DNA of 31,183 nt from JBHHXG01 sp046756985. GTDB taxonomy: Bacteria > Pseudomonadota > Zetaproteobacteria > Mariprofundales > Mariprofundaceae. Each line of letters starts with the position of its first letter. Within the stretch, counting starts at the first letter, position 1. This document shows, one piece after another, positions 1 through 8,742 of the stretch. The DNA is taken from positions 1 to 31,183 of the forward strand of contig JBHHXG010000014.1 of NCBI GenBank assembly GCA_046756985.1, written 5' to 3'. The notes under the pieces are model-generated. The model was not told the origin of the DNA. It saw nothing but the letters and a program-made list of their open reading frames with translations, and searched no databases. A program made the position numbers and the translations under genes.

Positions 1-146
1 GAAAGCAGGTGGCCACCCACCTCAGGTGAATTTACAGCAATATAGGGACTCAACCGTCGATTCACATTACTTAATTCAAGAAAACCAACTTCTGAAATCC
101 TCATAACCAGCTTTTATCTGAACAACGCTGGGCGTAACCTCCCACC

Positions 147-674
147 ATGTCTGAGATCGCCGTGGCGCTGATGCATTACCCCGTGCTGAACAGCAAGGGG
201 GAAACGTCCACCACGGCGATCACATCCATTGATATTCATGATTTTGCCCGCAGCTGTGCATTCTATGATGTGGCGCCGGTCTACATCGTGCATCCGGCCG
301 AGGGCATGCATGCGCTGGTGAATGATATGCTCGATTACTGGCTGGAGGGTGAAGGAGCCAGGCGCAATCCGGCCCGCAAGCAAGCGCTTCAATCGCTGCG
401 TTTGGCAAAGAGCCTCGAAGAAGTGTTGCAGGACAATGATTTTCACGTCTGGTACACGTCGGCAAGCCCGCCGGACGGGCGGACAACGGTCATCGGGGAA
501 CTGCAAAACATGGCCGAAAAGCATCTGATTGTTTTCGGAACCGGGCACGGCCTGGATGCCGATGCGTTGCCACAACCGAATGGATGGTTGTCACCGATTG
601 AAGGGATAGGTAAAGTGCGCCACCTTTCTGTAAGGGCGGCCCTGTCGATTTATCTGGACAGGATGAACCACTGA
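147..674 (+). CDS. SPOUT-fold RNA methyltransferase (TM1570-type, Methyltrn_RNA_4 family)
   Basis: Predicted SAM-dependent RNA methyltransferase of the small SPOUT-like family typified by Thermotoga TM1570. The 175-residue protein opens with ALMHYPVLNSKGE, followed by TAITSIDIHDFARSC near residues 26-40, the family's N-terminal signature. It ends with the cofactor-loop pattern FGTGHGL (about 130-136), then LSPIEG and HLSVRAALSIYLDR. From memory these match TM1570 closely. In Thermotoga this gene also lies between trmD and rplS, and here rplS follows by 18 bp, which supports a role in tRNA or rRNA modification. No trmD end is visible in the 146 bases upstream. The ATG lacks a good ribosome binding site. 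The RNA target is unknown to me. Confidence 0.85.
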   Translation: MSEIAVALMHYPVLNSKGETSTTAITSIDIHDFARSCAFYDVAPVYIVHPAEGMHALVNDMLDYWLEGEGARRNPARKQALQSLRLAKSLEEVLQDNDFHVWYTSASPPDGRTTVIGELQNMAEKHLIVFGTGHGLDADALPQPNGWLSPIEGIGKVRHLSVRAALSIYLDRMNH

Positions 675-692
675 GGTTGGAGGCATTTAACC

Positions 693-1061
693 ATGCGTGC
701 TTTGGATGATGTAACGAACGACCAGTTGCGTAGTGATATTCCCACGTTTCGCGAGGGCGACACCGTGCGTGTGAACGTGCGCGTTGTAGACTACAAGGAT
801 ACCAAGAAGGGCGTGGAGAAGCGTGAGCGTCTGCAAGCCTATGAAGGCATTGTCATTGCCCGCCATAACAAGGGTATTTCCAGCAGCTTTACCGTGCGCA
901 AGATTTCCAGTGGCGTTGGTGTGGAGCGTGTGTTCCCACTGCATTCGCCGATGCTGGAGAGCGTCAAGGTGGTGCGCCGCGGCCATGTGAACCGCGCCAA
1001 GCTTTATCATCTTCGTGAACTGCGCGGCAAGGCTGCCCGCATCCGCGAACGCCGCCAGTAA
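693..1061 (+). CDS. rplS: 50S ribosomal protein L19
   Basis: Large-subunit ribosomal protein L19, at the interface with the 30S subunit. The 122-residue sequence carries the family signatures IPTFREGDTVRVNVRV, AYEGIVIARHNKGI, SSFTVRKISSGVGVERVFPLHSP and the basic tail KLYHLRELRGKAARIRER. Compared with the E. coli protein it has a few extra charged residues between the first strand and the AYEG motif (DYKDTKKGVEKRE). GGAGG lies about 6 bases before the ATG. It follows the methyltransferase by 18 bp, so the two are probably cotranscribed, and a hairpin follows it. Confidence 0.97.
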   Translation: MRALDDVTNDQLRSDIPTFREGDTVRVNVRVVDYKDTKKGVEKRERLQAYEGIVIARHNKGISSSFTVRKISSGVGVERVFPLHSPMLESVKVVRRGHVNRAKLYHLRELRGKAARIRERRQ

Positions 1062-1100
1062 TTCCGCCGGTAGCGCGGATGGGCGCGATGTGTTGAACTT

Positions 1101-1132
1101 GAGGGCTCCTGACGGGGCCCTCAGTGCGTTTT
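1101..1132 (+). terminator. Probable rho-independent terminator after rplS
   Basis: A 9-bp stem (GAGGGCTCC with GGGGCCCTC, one U-G pair) with a TGAC loop lies 39 bases after the rplS stop. It is followed a few bases later by TTTT. The T-run is short and displaced, so termination may be partial, with some readthrough into glyA. Confidence 0.6.
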
Positions 1133-1165
1133 ACAGACGATTGACAGGAATTTAGAGGATTTAAG

Positions 1166-2425
1166 ATGAGCGAGCGTACGGATTTCTTCCACAATGATCT
1201 TGACGATGCGCCTGTGGTTGCGGCCATTGCGGCGGAGCTTGGCCGCCAGCAGCACACACTGGAGCTGATTGCCAGCGAGAACATCGTATCCAAAGCTGTC
1301 ATGCAGGCACAGGGCTCGGTCATGACCAATAAATATGCGGAAGGCTATCCGGGACGCCGCTATTACGGCGGCTGCGAGCATGTGGACAAAGTTGAGGCAC
1401 TGGCACAGCAGCGCGCATGCGAGCTGTTTGGCGTCAAACATGCCAATGTGCAAGCGCATTCGGGTTCGCAGGCGAATATGGCCGTGTATATGGCCGTGCT
1501 GGAGCCGGGCGATACGATCATGGGCATGGACCTGTCTCATGGCGGGCATCTGACGCATGGCTCACCGGTCAATTTCTCAGGCCGGCTGTATAATGTTGTT
1601 GCCTATGGCGTGCGTGAGGATGACGAGCGCATTGATTATGACGAGATGCAGCATATGGCCAACGAACACAAGCCGAAAATCATCATTGGCGGCGCATCGG
1701 CCTATGAGCGGCCGATTGATTTTGCCCGCATGCGTGAAATCGCCGACTCGGTTGGCGCAATTCTGGTGGTGGATATGGCGCACTATGCCGGCCTGATTGC
1801 GGCAGGCGTTTATCCGAGTCCGGTGGGTCATGCGCATGTGATCACAACCACGACGCACAAGACGCTACGCGGTCCCCGCGGCGGCATGATCCTGACCGAT
1901 GACGATGAGCTGGCGAAGAAGATCAATTCGCGTATTTTCCCCGGCATTCAGGGTGGGCCGCTGATGCACGTTATTGCCGCCAAGGCCGTGGCCTTTGGTG
2001 AAGCGCTGTCCGAACGATTCAGGCAGGACCAGAAGCAGATCATCGCCAATGCCCGGGCCATGGCTGCGACATTGAGTGAAGGTGGTCTGCGCATTGTCTC
2101 CGGTGGTACGGACTGCCATATGTTCCGTGTCGATGTGCGGCCGCAGGGCATTACCGGCAAACAGGCCGAAGAGGCGCTGGAGGCTGCCGGCATTACGACG
2201 AACAAGAACACGATTCCGTTTGATCCTGAATCGCCGTTTATCACCAGCGGCATCCGTATCGGCACCGCGGCCATCACCTCCCGTGGCATGGGGGAAGAAG
2301 AGGCCCATCTGATTGGCGAGCTGATTCTCAGAGTCCTTGCCGCGCCTGAAGATGCGGCAGTGCACGATGTCGTGGTGGATGAAGTGCACAAGCTGACCAA
2401 CCGCTTTCCGATTTACGGAGACTGA
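1166..2425 (+). CDS. glyA: Serine hydroxymethyltransferase
   Basis: PLP-dependent enzyme that interconverts serine and glycine while charging tetrahydrofolate with a one-carbon unit; cytosolic. At 419 residues it has the usual length. Visible signatures are ELIASEN (33-39), NKYAEGYPGRRYYGGCEHVD (55-74), HSGSQANMAVY (98-108), the DLSHGGHLTHGS substrate region, VVDMAHYAG, and the PLP-lysine motif TTTHKTLRGPRGG with Lys232. AGAGGA lies upstream of the ATG. It is followed at 25 bp by nrdR, a neighbour pair common in many bacteria. Confidence 0.98.
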   Translation: MSERTDFFHNDLDDAPVVAAIAAELGRQQHTLELIASENIVSKAVMQAQGSVMTNKYAEGYPGRRYYGGCEHVDKVEALAQQRACELFGVKHANVQAHSGSQANMAVYMAVLEPGDTIMGMDLSHGGHLTHGSPVNFSGRLYNVVAYGVREDDERIDYDEMQHMANEHKPKIIIGGASAYERPIDFARMREIADSVGAILVVDMAHYAGLIAAGVYPSPVGHAHVITTTTHKTLRGPRGGMILTDDDELAKKINSRIFPGIQGGPLMHVIAAKAVAFGEALSERFRQDQKQIIANARAMAATLSEGGLRIVSGGTDCHMFRVDVRPQGITGKQAEEALEAAGITTNKNTIPFDPESPFITSGIRIGTAAITSRGMGEEEAHLIGELILRVLAAPEDAAVHDVVVDEVHKLTNRFPIYGD

Positions 2426-2450
2426 GCGGCGAACGACAGGTAGCCAGCGC

Positions 2451-2909
2451 ATGCATTGCCCCTTCTGTTCCAATGACGATACGCGCGTGATTGATTCACG
2501 TGTGGTTGAGGATGGCGCGGCAGTGCGGCGCAGGCGCGAATGTGAGGTCTGCGGCAAGCGTTTTTCCACCTATGAGCGTGCCGAACTGCGTCTGCCGCTG
2601 GTGGTCAAAAAGGATGGCACGCGTCAGGCCTTTGATGTCGAGAATATTCGCACCGGTATGCAGAAGGCGCTGGAAAAACGACCGGTATCGGCGGAACAGC
2701 TGGAACAGGGTGTGAACAGCATCCTGCGGTCCGTGCAGGAACTGGGTGAAGCCGAGATCCCTTCGGCAACCATCGGGGCGTTTGTCATGGAGCAGTTGCA
2801 GCGCCTTGATGGTGTGGCCTATATTCGTTTCGCTTCTGTGTACCGTGAATTCAAGGATGTCGATGAGTTTCTGGCTGCTGTAAAGTCGGCCATGGGAAAG
2901 AAGGAGTAA
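2451..2909 (+). CDS. nrdR: Transcriptional repressor NrdR
   Basis: Repressor of ribonucleotide reductase genes that senses dATP/ATP. The 152-residue protein has an N-terminal zinc ribbon with two CxxC pairs (MHCPFCSNDD and CEVCGKRFSTYER, about residues 3-6 and 31-34). An ATP-cone follows, with LPLVVKKDGTRQAFD and the family sequence FVMEQLQRLDGVAYIRFASVYREFKD. No NrdR-box search was possible and no nrdAB genes lie nearby. It is packed between glyA and leuB, 4 bp before the latter. Confidence 0.97.
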   Translation: MHCPFCSNDDTRVIDSRVVEDGAAVRRRRECEVCGKRFSTYERAELRLPLVVKKDGTRQAFDVENIRTGMQKALEKRPVSAEQLEQGVNSILRSVQELGEAEIPSATIGAFVMEQLQRLDGVAYIRFASVYREFKDVDEFLAAVKSAMGKKE

Positions 2910-2913
2910 GAGC

Positions 2914-4011
2914 ATGACTGTCAGGATCGCCGTACTGCCGGGTGACGGTATCGGACCGGAGATTGTTGCCGAGGCACTGAAAGTGCTGGATGCGCTGAAC
3001 CGCCATTTTGATCTTGATGGTGAATGGCAGGAGGCGGCAATTGGCGGCGCAGGCTACGATGAGAGCGGAGACCCGTATCCCGAAGCAACGCAGTCCTTGG
3101 CCAAAGCAAGCAATGCGGTGCTGTTGGGCGCGGTTGGCGGGCCGAAATGGGAGCCGCTGGACAAACCGTTCAGACCGGAGGCCGGATTGTTGCGTATCCG
3201 CGCCGATCTTGGTCTGTTTGCCAATTACCGTCCGACCCGGGTGCACAGCCAGCTTGTCGATGCATCTACACTCAGGCCGGAGGCCATTGAGGGCGTTGAT
3301 ATCCTTGTTGTACGTGAACTGGTGTCCGGGATCTACTTCGGACAGCCGCGCGGCATCGAGACGCTGGAGAATGGTGAGAAGCGCGGTTTCAATACGCTGG
3401 CTTATACAAGCAGCGAGATTGAGCGCATCGCCCGCAAGGCGTTTGAGGCGGCAAGGCTGCGCAGGGGCAGGGTTTGCTCGGTGGATAAGGCCAATGTGCT
3501 CGAATCGACCGAATTATGGCGCGAGATCGTTACGGCGCTGCATGCACACGAATTTTCAGATGTCGATCTGTCGCATATGTATGTGGATAACGCGGCCATG
3601 CAGCTTATCCGTAACCCGAGGCAGTTTGACGTGATTGTGACAACGAATATGTTTGGCGATATTTTATCCGACGAGGCATCGATGCTGACCGGTTCAATTG
3701 GTATGCTGCCGAGCGCTTCCATCGGTGAAAAATACGCCATGTACGAGCCGATTCATGGCTCGGCGCCCGATATTGCCGGACAAAATATTGCCAATCCGTT
3801 GGCGACGATTCTGTCGGCGGCCATGATGCTACGTTTTTCGCTGAATCGGGCCGATCTGGCGGATAAAGTGGAGCAGGCCGTTGAAGCGGTGCTGGATGAT
3901 GGCGTACGTACAATCGATCTGGCCAGTCAGGGTGAACCGTCAGTGTCCTGTTCAGAGATGGGTAATGCCATATGCGAGCGCTTGGTGTCATTGAAGGAGA
4001 AAGAGCTATGA
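2914..4011 (+). CDS. leuB: 3-isopropylmalate dehydrogenase
   Basis: NAD-dependent oxidative decarboxylase of leucine biosynthesis. The 365-residue protein begins VRIAVLPGDGIGPEIVAEALKVL, has GAVGGPKWE, the substrate-loop region LRIRADLGLFANYRP and RELVSGIYFG, and the signature SHMYVDNAAMQLIRNPRQFDVIVTTNMFGDILSDEASMLTGSIGMLPSAS with the metal-binding aspartates. EPIHGSAPDIAGQNIANP binds the adenine side of NAD. leuC and leuD are not in the window. Its stop overlaps the start of asd (ATGA), so the two are probably translated together. Confidence 0.97.
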   Translation: MTVRIAVLPGDGIGPEIVAEALKVLDALNRHFDLDGEWQEAAIGGAGYDESGDPYPEATQSLAKASNAVLLGAVGGPKWEPLDKPFRPEAGLLRIRADLGLFANYRPTRVHSQLVDASTLRPEAIEGVDILVVRELVSGIYFGQPRGIETLENGEKRGFNTLAYTSSEIERIARKAFEAARLRRGRVCSVDKANVLESTELWREIVTALHAHEFSDVDLSHMYVDNAAMQLIRNPRQFDVIVTTNMFGDILSDEASMLTGSIGMLPSASIGEKYAMYEPIHGSAPDIAGQNIANPLATILSAAMMLRFSLNRADLADKVEQAVEAVLDDGVRTIDLASQGEPSVSCSEMGNAICERLVSLKEKEL

Positions 4012-5042
4012 GCCGTGCATTTCTTCCCAAAAAGAATGGCTATCGTATCGCCGTGGTCGGTGCAACCGGTACGGTCGGACAGACCATGCTGGAGATTCTT
4101 GACGAGCGCAGCTTTCCTATGTCTGAACTGGTTCTGCTTGCCTCAAGCCGCAGCGCCGGCTCCAGAATCGAATTTAAGGGCAAGGAATATGTTGTGCAGG
4201 ATCTGGAGCGTTTTGATCCGGTTGGTATGGATATTGCACTATTTTCCGCCGGTGGCGCCACATCCAGGGAACATGCTCCCCGTTTTGCCAAGGCGGGATG
4301 TTATGTGATTGATAACTCCAGCGCCTGGCGTATGGATGAAAAGGTTGCCCTTGTTGTTCCGGAAGTGAATGCAGAGGCGCTGGAAATGTCTCGCAAGGGC
4401 CGCATCATTGCCAATCCGAATTGTTCGACCATTCAGATGGTGGCGGCTTTAAAACCGTTGCATGATGCTGTTCCGATCGAACGCGTTGTCGTTTCGACTT
4501 ATCAGGCGGTTTCCGGCGCCGGTGGTCGGGCCATGAATGAACTGGCCGGCCAGACACGTGACCTGCTTAACGGTCGGGAAACGGGCGTAAACGCGCTGCC
4601 GGCACGCATTGCATTCAATGTTATTCCGCATATCGATGTTTTCCTTGACGACGGCTATACCAGGGAAGAGCAAAAAATGATCGAGGAAACAAAAAAAATT
4701 ATGCAGTCCGATATCGCCGTAACAGCGACCACGGTGCGCGTACCGGTATTTTATGGTCATTCCGAGGCGGTGAATGTGACCTTCAGCGGTCCAATGGATG
4801 CCAAAACGGCAAGAAAACTGCTTGCCGACGCCGACGGCGTATGCGTTATTGATGATCCAAAGAGCGAGGATTACCCCATGCCAATGGAGGCTGCCGGCAC
4901 CGATCCGGTCTGGGTTGGAAGGATCCGTAATGACAAATCTTGCCCTAATACCTTGCACTTGTGGGTTGTTGCTGATAATGTACGTAAAGGTGCGGCTCTA
5001 AATGCCGTTCAAATAGCGGAAATCCTGATTCGCCGATTATGA
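4008..5042 (+). CDS. asd: Aspartate-semialdehyde dehydrogenase
   Basis: Reduces aspartyl phosphate to aspartate semialdehyde, the branch point to lysine/diaminopimelate, threonine and methionine. I place the start at the ATG overlapping the leuB stop: AAGGAG sits 8 bases upstream and the resulting 344 residues fit the family. A longer frame from 3972 would add 12 residues of translated leuB 3' end. Motifs are the NADP-binding GATGTVGQ (18-25), FSAGG (79-83), the catalytic-cysteine sequence NPNCSTIQ with Cys139, SGAGGRAMNEL, and the histidine region VPVFYGHSEAVNV. Confidence 0.97.
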   Translation: MSRAFLPKKNGYRIAVVGATGTVGQTMLEILDERSFPMSELVLLASSRSAGSRIEFKGKEYVVQDLERFDPVGMDIALFSAGGATSREHAPRFAKAGCYVIDNSSAWRMDEKVALVVPEVNAEALEMSRKGRIIANPNCSTIQMVAALKPLHDAVPIERVVVSTYQAVSGAGGRAMNELAGQTRDLLNGRETGVNALPARIAFNVIPHIDVFLDDGYTREEQKMIEETKKIMQSDIAVTATTVRVPVFYGHSEAVNVTFSGPMDAKTARKLLADADGVCVIDDPKSEDYPMPMEAAGTDPVWVGRIRNDKSCPNTLHLWVVADNVRKGAALNAVQIAEILIRRL

Positions 5043-5081
5043 AAAGAAGGCGTTTCGGTAAGCTAGGCGGAGGAGGCAAGC

Positions 5082-7967
5082 ATGCGTAATCGGGTTATGC
5101 TTGGTTTGTTGGCGGTTGCGGGATGGCTGTTCCCCATAGTCGGGGCGCATGCGGTTTCGCTTGGAAAAATTGATGTTGCCAGTCATTTGGGCGAACCATT
5201 TTTTGCCGAGGTTCCGCTCATGCTGGATGCAGGCGAGAATGTTTCCAGCATCTTTGTTGAACTGGCCTCTCCGGCTGATTATCGCATTTTGGAAGTTTAC
5301 CGCGACCCTGCCCTGAACGTGATCCGTGCCGATGTGGAAAGCGATAGCCGTGGTGTGCGGGTCGAGCTGAGTTCACGTAATGTACTGGAAGCACCTTTCC
5401 TTAATCTGGTGCTGAAAGTGCGTTATGATCGTGCGACTCATTTTAAGAAGTTCCCGATTTTCCTGGATTTACCAAAGGCGATTAAGCCTGTTTTGCGCAA
5501 ACCGCTACCGACTGTTTCGGCCGTGGCGCCAGCGGCAGGCGTTGAAGAGGCCGGTGCGGCGGTAACTGCTCCGGCTGTCGCAGAAGTTGAGCCCATAGAG
5601 ACAACGGCAAAAGAGACCAAGCCCGCCTTTACGCCATATTCTGGCTGGTCGCGTACTTCACGATATGGTCCGATGGTTTATGGCGATACCGTTTCAACAG
5701 TGGCCGAGCGCTTGCGCACCGATGACCGCTATACCCGTAATCAGGTCATGGTGGCGCTGTTCGAAAAAAACCGCCGCAAATTCGACCAGGATAATATCAA
5801 CCTGATCAAGGCAGGTACTTACCTCGATGTGCCGGCAGCCGCCGAAGTTGAGCGCATCAGCGTCCAGCAGGCAAACAGTGTCATTGCAGAGCATGAAAAG
5901 CGCTGGAAGGAGCTGGTCAAGCAGCCGCGTTATGCAGCTGTGGCCGAAGCGCAGCGGACAAGGTACAGCAAGCGCGTTCGTGTCGGTAAAGCAGCCAATG
6001 GTGTTGCTGCTACGCCGATTCCTTCTGAAAAGGCACAGGAAAAGGACGCAACGGCGACCGTTTCCGAAGAGAAACCAGAAGTAGAAGTATCTGAGGGCGC
6101 TGCCGATGGAAAGGCGAGCGAAGCTTTCAAGGCGCTGCAGCAGCAGAATGAAGAACTGCAGGCCAAGCTTGCCGAAAGTGAGCAGAAAATAGCCACACTG
6201 TCGGCAAAGACCGCAGACGCAGATGCCGCGGCCGCCAATGCACGTATCAAGAAGCTGGAATTGCAGCTGGCCCGTTTACAGTCAGAACTTGATGAGGCTA
6301 AGGAAGATGTGGCATCGGCAGGTGCTGGCAGTAACTGGCTGACCTATGCGTTGGCTGTTGTCATTGTGCTGCTGTTGGGCCTGGTTGGTTTTCTGATGCG
6401 CAAGGAGCGCCCGCATCCGGCTGCTGTGGCGGCAGGAGCAGCGAGGCCGCCAGTGGAGGAAGCCCCGACAGAGGAACAGCCGGTGGAAGAAGTGGAAGAA
6501 GTTGAGGTAGAAGAAGCGGCTGCTGAAGCTCCTGAATCCACCATGCAAATGGATACCGGAGAAATGGAGGATGCCTTCACCGACTCCGTTCCCGAACTTA
6601 CCGAGTCAGATACCGCTGAAATGGAAGCCTTTAGTGAAGCAGTGGAAGAGGAACCGGATGCGAATGTAGATTATATGGCGGAAGCAGATGTTTACCTTCG
6701 CTATGGCATGGATGACGAAGCCCTGCAACAGGTAAAAATGGCCCTGCGCTTACAGCCGGATAATGCCGATGCCCACATCAAGCTTGTTCAGATTCTGTAT
6801 GCCAGTGGCGACTCGGCAGGCGTGGACGCCGCCGCAACCGAAGCAGCTGCGGTTCTGGCCGGGGAGGACCTTGATCGCTTCACACAAGCTGTGGATGCCC
6901 TGGGCCAGGAAGGCGCAGGAGCAGCGGAGGGCCAGCTTGAGGATACGCTCCCACCAACACTGGACGTTGCCGCCGCTGAAGAAGGCGCGGCTGAAGTTGA
7001 AACTGCTGCGGACATGGATGTAGGTGGTGAAACCGAAACGCTGGCTGAGACGCTGGATATTTCAGACATTGAATTACCGGAAGAGGAGGCGGCGGCTGCC
7101 GAAGCGCCAGAGCCAGCCGAATCATCTGTCGAAGTTGAGACCACTGTAGATATGCCTGTCACCGAAGGGGAAGAAGAGGCTCTGGCGGAAGAAGTCAGTG
7201 AACCCGAAGAGATCGCCGCGCCTGAAGTGGAACCTGCCGAGGAGGCGGCTGCCGAGCCGGCTGCAGAAGAAGAGGAACAGGTTGAGGTGATTACAGAGGA
7301 TACCGGAGGCCTGGATTTTGATCTGTCAGACATCGAGTTGCCCGGGGAGGAGGTTGCCGGGCAGGGCGGCGAGCAGGGTGAAGCCCAGCTTAAAACGGCG
7401 GATCTGGAAAAAACAGTACTCATGGACTGGTCGCGGGAAACCGCTGTTGATTCGGGTGAAATGGATATTGAAGGCGAAAGTGGCGCTGAAGAGCCGGCTG
7501 TGGAAGCGGAAGCTGAGGCTCCTGTCGCTGATGAGGAAGCCGCGGCGGCGGAAGAAACAGCTGAGGAGGTTACAGCAGCCGGACCCGACATGCTGGATCT
7601 GGATGCCAGCGATCTGGGTCAGGATCTGCCTGAAGCCCCCGATGAGAGCGAGGAGGCCGGTGAATCAGCCGATGATTTTACCAGCACCATCCAGACCACA
7701 CTGACGGATATCAAACTGGACAAGGAGCAGGAGGCTGATTTCACCGCAACGGGAGAGCATGACCTTCAGACCGGCTCCGAACCAGCGGAAAGCGAAGCAC
7801 GGGAAACGCCACCGGCCGATGCATCACCATCGCTGGAACAGGAGCAATCGGGGGAAGAAGAGATCGCCCTTGATTTTGATCTTGATGATGAGGCACTGGA
7901 TGCAACGCAGCAACTGGACAGCTTGTTGAGCGAAATTTCCGACGAATCGGAAAAGGAAGACAAATAA
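5082..7967 (+). CDS. fimV: FimV/HubP-like polar organiser with LysM domain
   Basis: Inner-membrane protein of the FimV/HubP family, which organises the cell pole, type IV pili and related signalling in gammaproteobacteria. From the N-terminus the 961-residue protein has: a signal peptide ending near AHA (about residue 25); the FimV N-terminal domain (SLGKIDVASHLGEPFFAEVPL onward); a LysM peptidoglycan-binding domain (about 195-255, YGDTVSTVAERL); a coiled coil (about 345-405); a transmembrane helix (about 418-440); and a long acidic cytoplasmic region. That region holds a TPR-like helix pair (about 528-590, DVYLRYGMDDEALQQVKMALRLQPDNADAH) and recurring short motifs (DISDIELPEEE, DLSDIELPGEE, DASDLGQDLPE). 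A strong GGAGGAGG precedes the ATG. The fimV-truA proximity is typical of gammaproteobacteria. Confidence 0.9.
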   Translation: MRNRVMLGLLAVAGWLFPIVGAHAVSLGKIDVASHLGEPFFAEVPLMLDAGENVSSIFVELASPADYRILEVYRDPALNVIRADVESDSRGVRVELSSRNVLEAPFLNLVLKVRYDRATHFKKFPIFLDLPKAIKPVLRKPLPTVSAVAPAAGVEEAGAAVTAPAVAEVEPIETTAKETKPAFTPYSGWSRTSRYGPMVYGDTVSTVAERLRTDDRYTRNQVMVALFEKNRRKFDQDNINLIKAGTYLDVPAAAEVERISVQQANSVIAEHEKRWKELVKQPRYAAVAEAQRTRYSKRVRVGKAANGVAATPIPSEKAQEKDATATVSEEKPEVEVSEGAADGKASEAFKALQQQNEELQAKLAESEQKIATLSAKTADADAAAANARIKKLELQLARLQSELDEAKEDVASAGAGSNWLTYALAVVIVLLLGLVGFLMRKERPHPAAVAAGAARPPVEEAPTEEQPVEEVEEVEVEEAAAEAPESTMQMDTGEMEDAFTDSVPELTESDTAEMEAFSEAVEEEPDANVDYMAEADVYLRYGMDDEALQQVKMALRLQPDNADAHIKLVQILYASGDSAGVDAAATEAAAVLAGEDLDRFTQAVDALGQEGAGAAEGQLEDTLPPTLDVAAAEEGAAEVETAADMDVGGETETLAETLDISDIELPEEEAAAAEAPEPAESSVEVETTVDMPVTEGEEEALAEEVSEPEEIAAPEVEPAEEAAAEPAAEEEEQVEVITEDTGGLDFDLSDIELPGEEVAGQGGEQGEAQLKTADLEKTVLMDWSRETAVDSGEMDIEGESGAEEPAVEAEAEAPVADEEAAAAEETAEEVTAAGPDMLDLDASDLGQDLPEAPDESEEAGESADDFTSTIQTTLTDIKLDKEQEADFTATGEHDLQTGSEPAESEARETPPADASPSLEQEQSGEEEIALDFDLDDEALDATQQLDSLLSEISDESEKEDK

Positions 7968-8016
7968 TTCGCATGTCTTGCCCCCGCAACTCGGGGTGAA
8001 TGTCTGAAAAACACAC

Positions 8017-8742
8017 ATGCCGTATAATTCAGAGTTTTTTTATCACTGCCATTTCCTGGCACGGCTAATATTTGGTCTAGGTTTTTTTGCCGCGGCCATT
8101 TTTTCTCAACAAGCTCTGCTGGCAGTTGTACAGTGCGTGGTGGGCTGTATCATTCTCCGCTGGCTGCAAGGAGACTGGAAAACAGTCACACAGGCGTGGC
8201 GTATGCTGCGCTGGCTAATGATCCCGATCATCCTTCTTCACCTGCTTTTTACGCCGGGGACAATGCTCTTCGCCGGGTCTCCGGTTATGCTCAGCAGTGA
8301 AGGTTTGCGGCAGGGCATCTGGCTCAGCCTGCATCTGGCGGCAATATTTCTGTCAGCGCTTATTGTGGCACGCATGTGGCTTCGTGAGGAGTGGCTGCAT
8401 CATATCTGTGCCATGTCCATACCGGGAAACCGGCTGCATGCGCATCTGATGCTGCTATATCCACTTCAGCGCAATGTATTGGCCCTGATTAGGGCGCACC
8501 AGATGCGATGGCGGTTGCATGGTTCCATGTCTACTCTGGGGCCGGTAGCCATGGCATTGCTACGGGCAACCATTGCCAGCGGCAAAGCGCAGGCCAGAGC
8601 GCTGTGGTTACGCTGGCACGATGATATACATGAGGCTCCATCCAGGTCAGTCACGGCGCCTGCAGCACCTGTTAGCATGCTCGGTTCGTCGTGTTGCGCT
8701 CTATTCGGAGGCGCCTGGTTTTTATCCATCTGGCTGCTATGA
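8017..8742 (+). CDS. Polytopic membrane protein, EcfT/CbiQ-like
   Basis: A 241-residue hydrophobic protein with about four helices in the first 125 residues, a basic cytoplasmic-looking stretch (IRAHQMRWRLHGSMSTLGP, then RATIASGKAQARALWLRW), and one more hydrophobic segment at the C-terminus. This layout resembles the transmembrane component of energy-coupling-factor transporters (EcfT/CbiQ), whose paired basic coupling helices contact the ATPases. The canonical ARG motifs are not clean, and no ATPase or substrate-binding gene is adjacent. The assignment is therefore by overall pattern only. Its stop overlaps the truA start (ATGA). No good ribosome binding site is seen before the ATG. Confidence 0.5.
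   Translation: MPYNSEFFYHCHFLARLIFGLGFFAAAIFSQQALLAVVQCVVGCIILRWLQGDWKTVTQAWRMLRWLMIPIILLHLLFTPGTMLFAGSPVMLSSEGLRQGIWLSLHLAAIFLSALIVARMWLREEWLHHICAMSIPGNRLHAHLMLLYPLQRNVLALIRAHQMRWRLHGSMSTLGPVAMALLRATIASGKAQARALWLRWHDDIHEAPSRSVTAPAAPVSMLGSSCCALFGGAWFLSIWLL

Noticed and set aside
2..106. A 34-codon open frame from the window edge ending in TAA at 104-106, possibly the 3' end of an upstream gene.
   Set aside because: The translated residues do not resemble the TrmD C-terminus expected before this operon, and the stretch is too short to support a gene. The rest of 1-146 shows nothing I can name.
1865..2569. 234-codon minus-strand frame spanning glyA and nrdR.
   Set aside because: It lies opposite two firmly identified conserved genes and shows no recognisable domain.
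6788..7591. Long minus-strand open frame opposite fimV, rich in Ser and Ala.
   Set aside because: It mirrors the Glu/Ala-rich codons of the FimV tail, has low complexity and no independent signals.
7979..7997. Small GC hairpin CCCCG-CAACT-CGGGG after fimV as a terminator.
   Set aside because: The stem is only 5 bp and no T-run follows, and the next gene appears to continue the same transcription unit.
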